A DNA stretch of 15,196 nt from Chrysochromulina tobinii. Taxonomy: Eukaryota > Haptophyta > Prymnesiales > Chrysochromulinaceae. Position numbers and translations under genes: made by a program. Location: assembly GCA_001275005.1 (NCBI GenBank), contig JWZX01002519.1:1-15196 (forward strand), given 5' to 3'. Under the pieces are notes generated by a model. It was given only the letters and a program-made list of their open reading frames with translations. It was not told the origin of the DNA and searched no databases. Below are positions 15,187 to 15,196 of this stretch, in pieces (the first letter of the stretch is position 1; the number at the start of each line of letters is the position of its first letter).

Positions 15187-15196
15187 TGAAAGACTA
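15187..15196 (-). repeat. Tip of copia 5' LTR
   Basis: TAGTCTTTCA is identical to the outer 10 bases of the 3' LTR (9579-9570) and ends in CA, as LTR ends do. The rest lies beyond the window. Confidence 0.75.

Larger units (their letters stand above)
9570..15196 (-). mobile_element. Ty1/copia LTR retrotransposon (5' LTR cut by window edge)
   Basis: Transcribed right to left. The end of the 5' LTR (TAGTCTTTCA, 15196-15187) is followed by a 2-nt spacer, a candidate primer-binding site, the 1709-residue Gag-Pol frame, a non-coding stretch with candidate polypurine tracts, and the 3' LTR, whose outer end at 9579-9570 repeats TAGTCTTTCA exactly. Integrase precedes reverse transcriptase, the defining copia order. 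The single uninterrupted frame suggests a recent insertion. Confidence 0.93.

Overview
The window looks like nuclear DNA of a GC-rich eukaryote with a compact genome, most likely a single-celled alga or other protist. The evidence is eukaryote-specific protein families (an ARF/ARL small GTPase, a METTL9/DREV-type methyltransferase, a DUF3128 twin CX9C protein, a GPALPP/DUF3752 protein), short GT-AG introns of about 70-95 nt with GTGCGY or GTAAGG donors and (G)CAG acceptors, and a Ty1/copia retrotransposon. The exact lineage cannot be fixed from this sequence. I found no rRNA, tRNA or CRISPR array.

Layout. 1-219: flank with a short palindrome. 220-870 (+): unrecognised protein with a possible signal peptide. 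1080-1765: a foldback element about 690 bp long, built of a 9-bp GTACAGGGG-type satellite arranged as nested inverted repeats; it includes a 76-bp perfect spacer-free palindrome and arrays able to form G-quadruplexes. 3373-1996 (-): METTL9-like protein-histidine methyltransferase, one intron. 3433-3887 (+): DUF3128 twin CX9C protein, one intron, head-to-head with the methyltransferase. 3888-4603: CpG-dense gap between convergent genes. 5325-4604 (-): ARF/ARL GTPase, one intron. 5576-6958 (+): GPALPP-type protein, head-to-head with the GTPase. 6959-7714: mostly non-coding with weak small ORFs. 9423-7715 (-): a poorly resolved block with a small coiled-coil gene (9423-8890), a broken fragment with a VGVLWDYVSLPQ motif (8889-8677) and a second coiled-coil locus whose exons I could not settle. 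9570-15196 (-): a copia retrotransposon with an intact 1709-residue Gag-Pol frame and its 3' LTR. The last 10 bases of the window are the tip of its 5' LTR.

The host genes are housekeeping types and form two divergent pairs (METTL9-like/DUF3128 and GTPase/GPALPP), each probably sharing a short bidirectional promoter. They do not look like one pathway. The retrotransposon lies 146 bp upstream of the first coiled-coil gene and on the same strand, so its 3' LTR could drive that gene.

Most worth a second look: the foldback satellite element; a hydrophobic, membrane-like segment between Gag and protease and an LVDN replacement of the YVDD box in the copia polyprotein; an ARF-like GTPase altered at Gly2, the catalytic Gln and the CAT motif; and the VGVLWDYVSLPQ fragment with its apparent one-base deletion.
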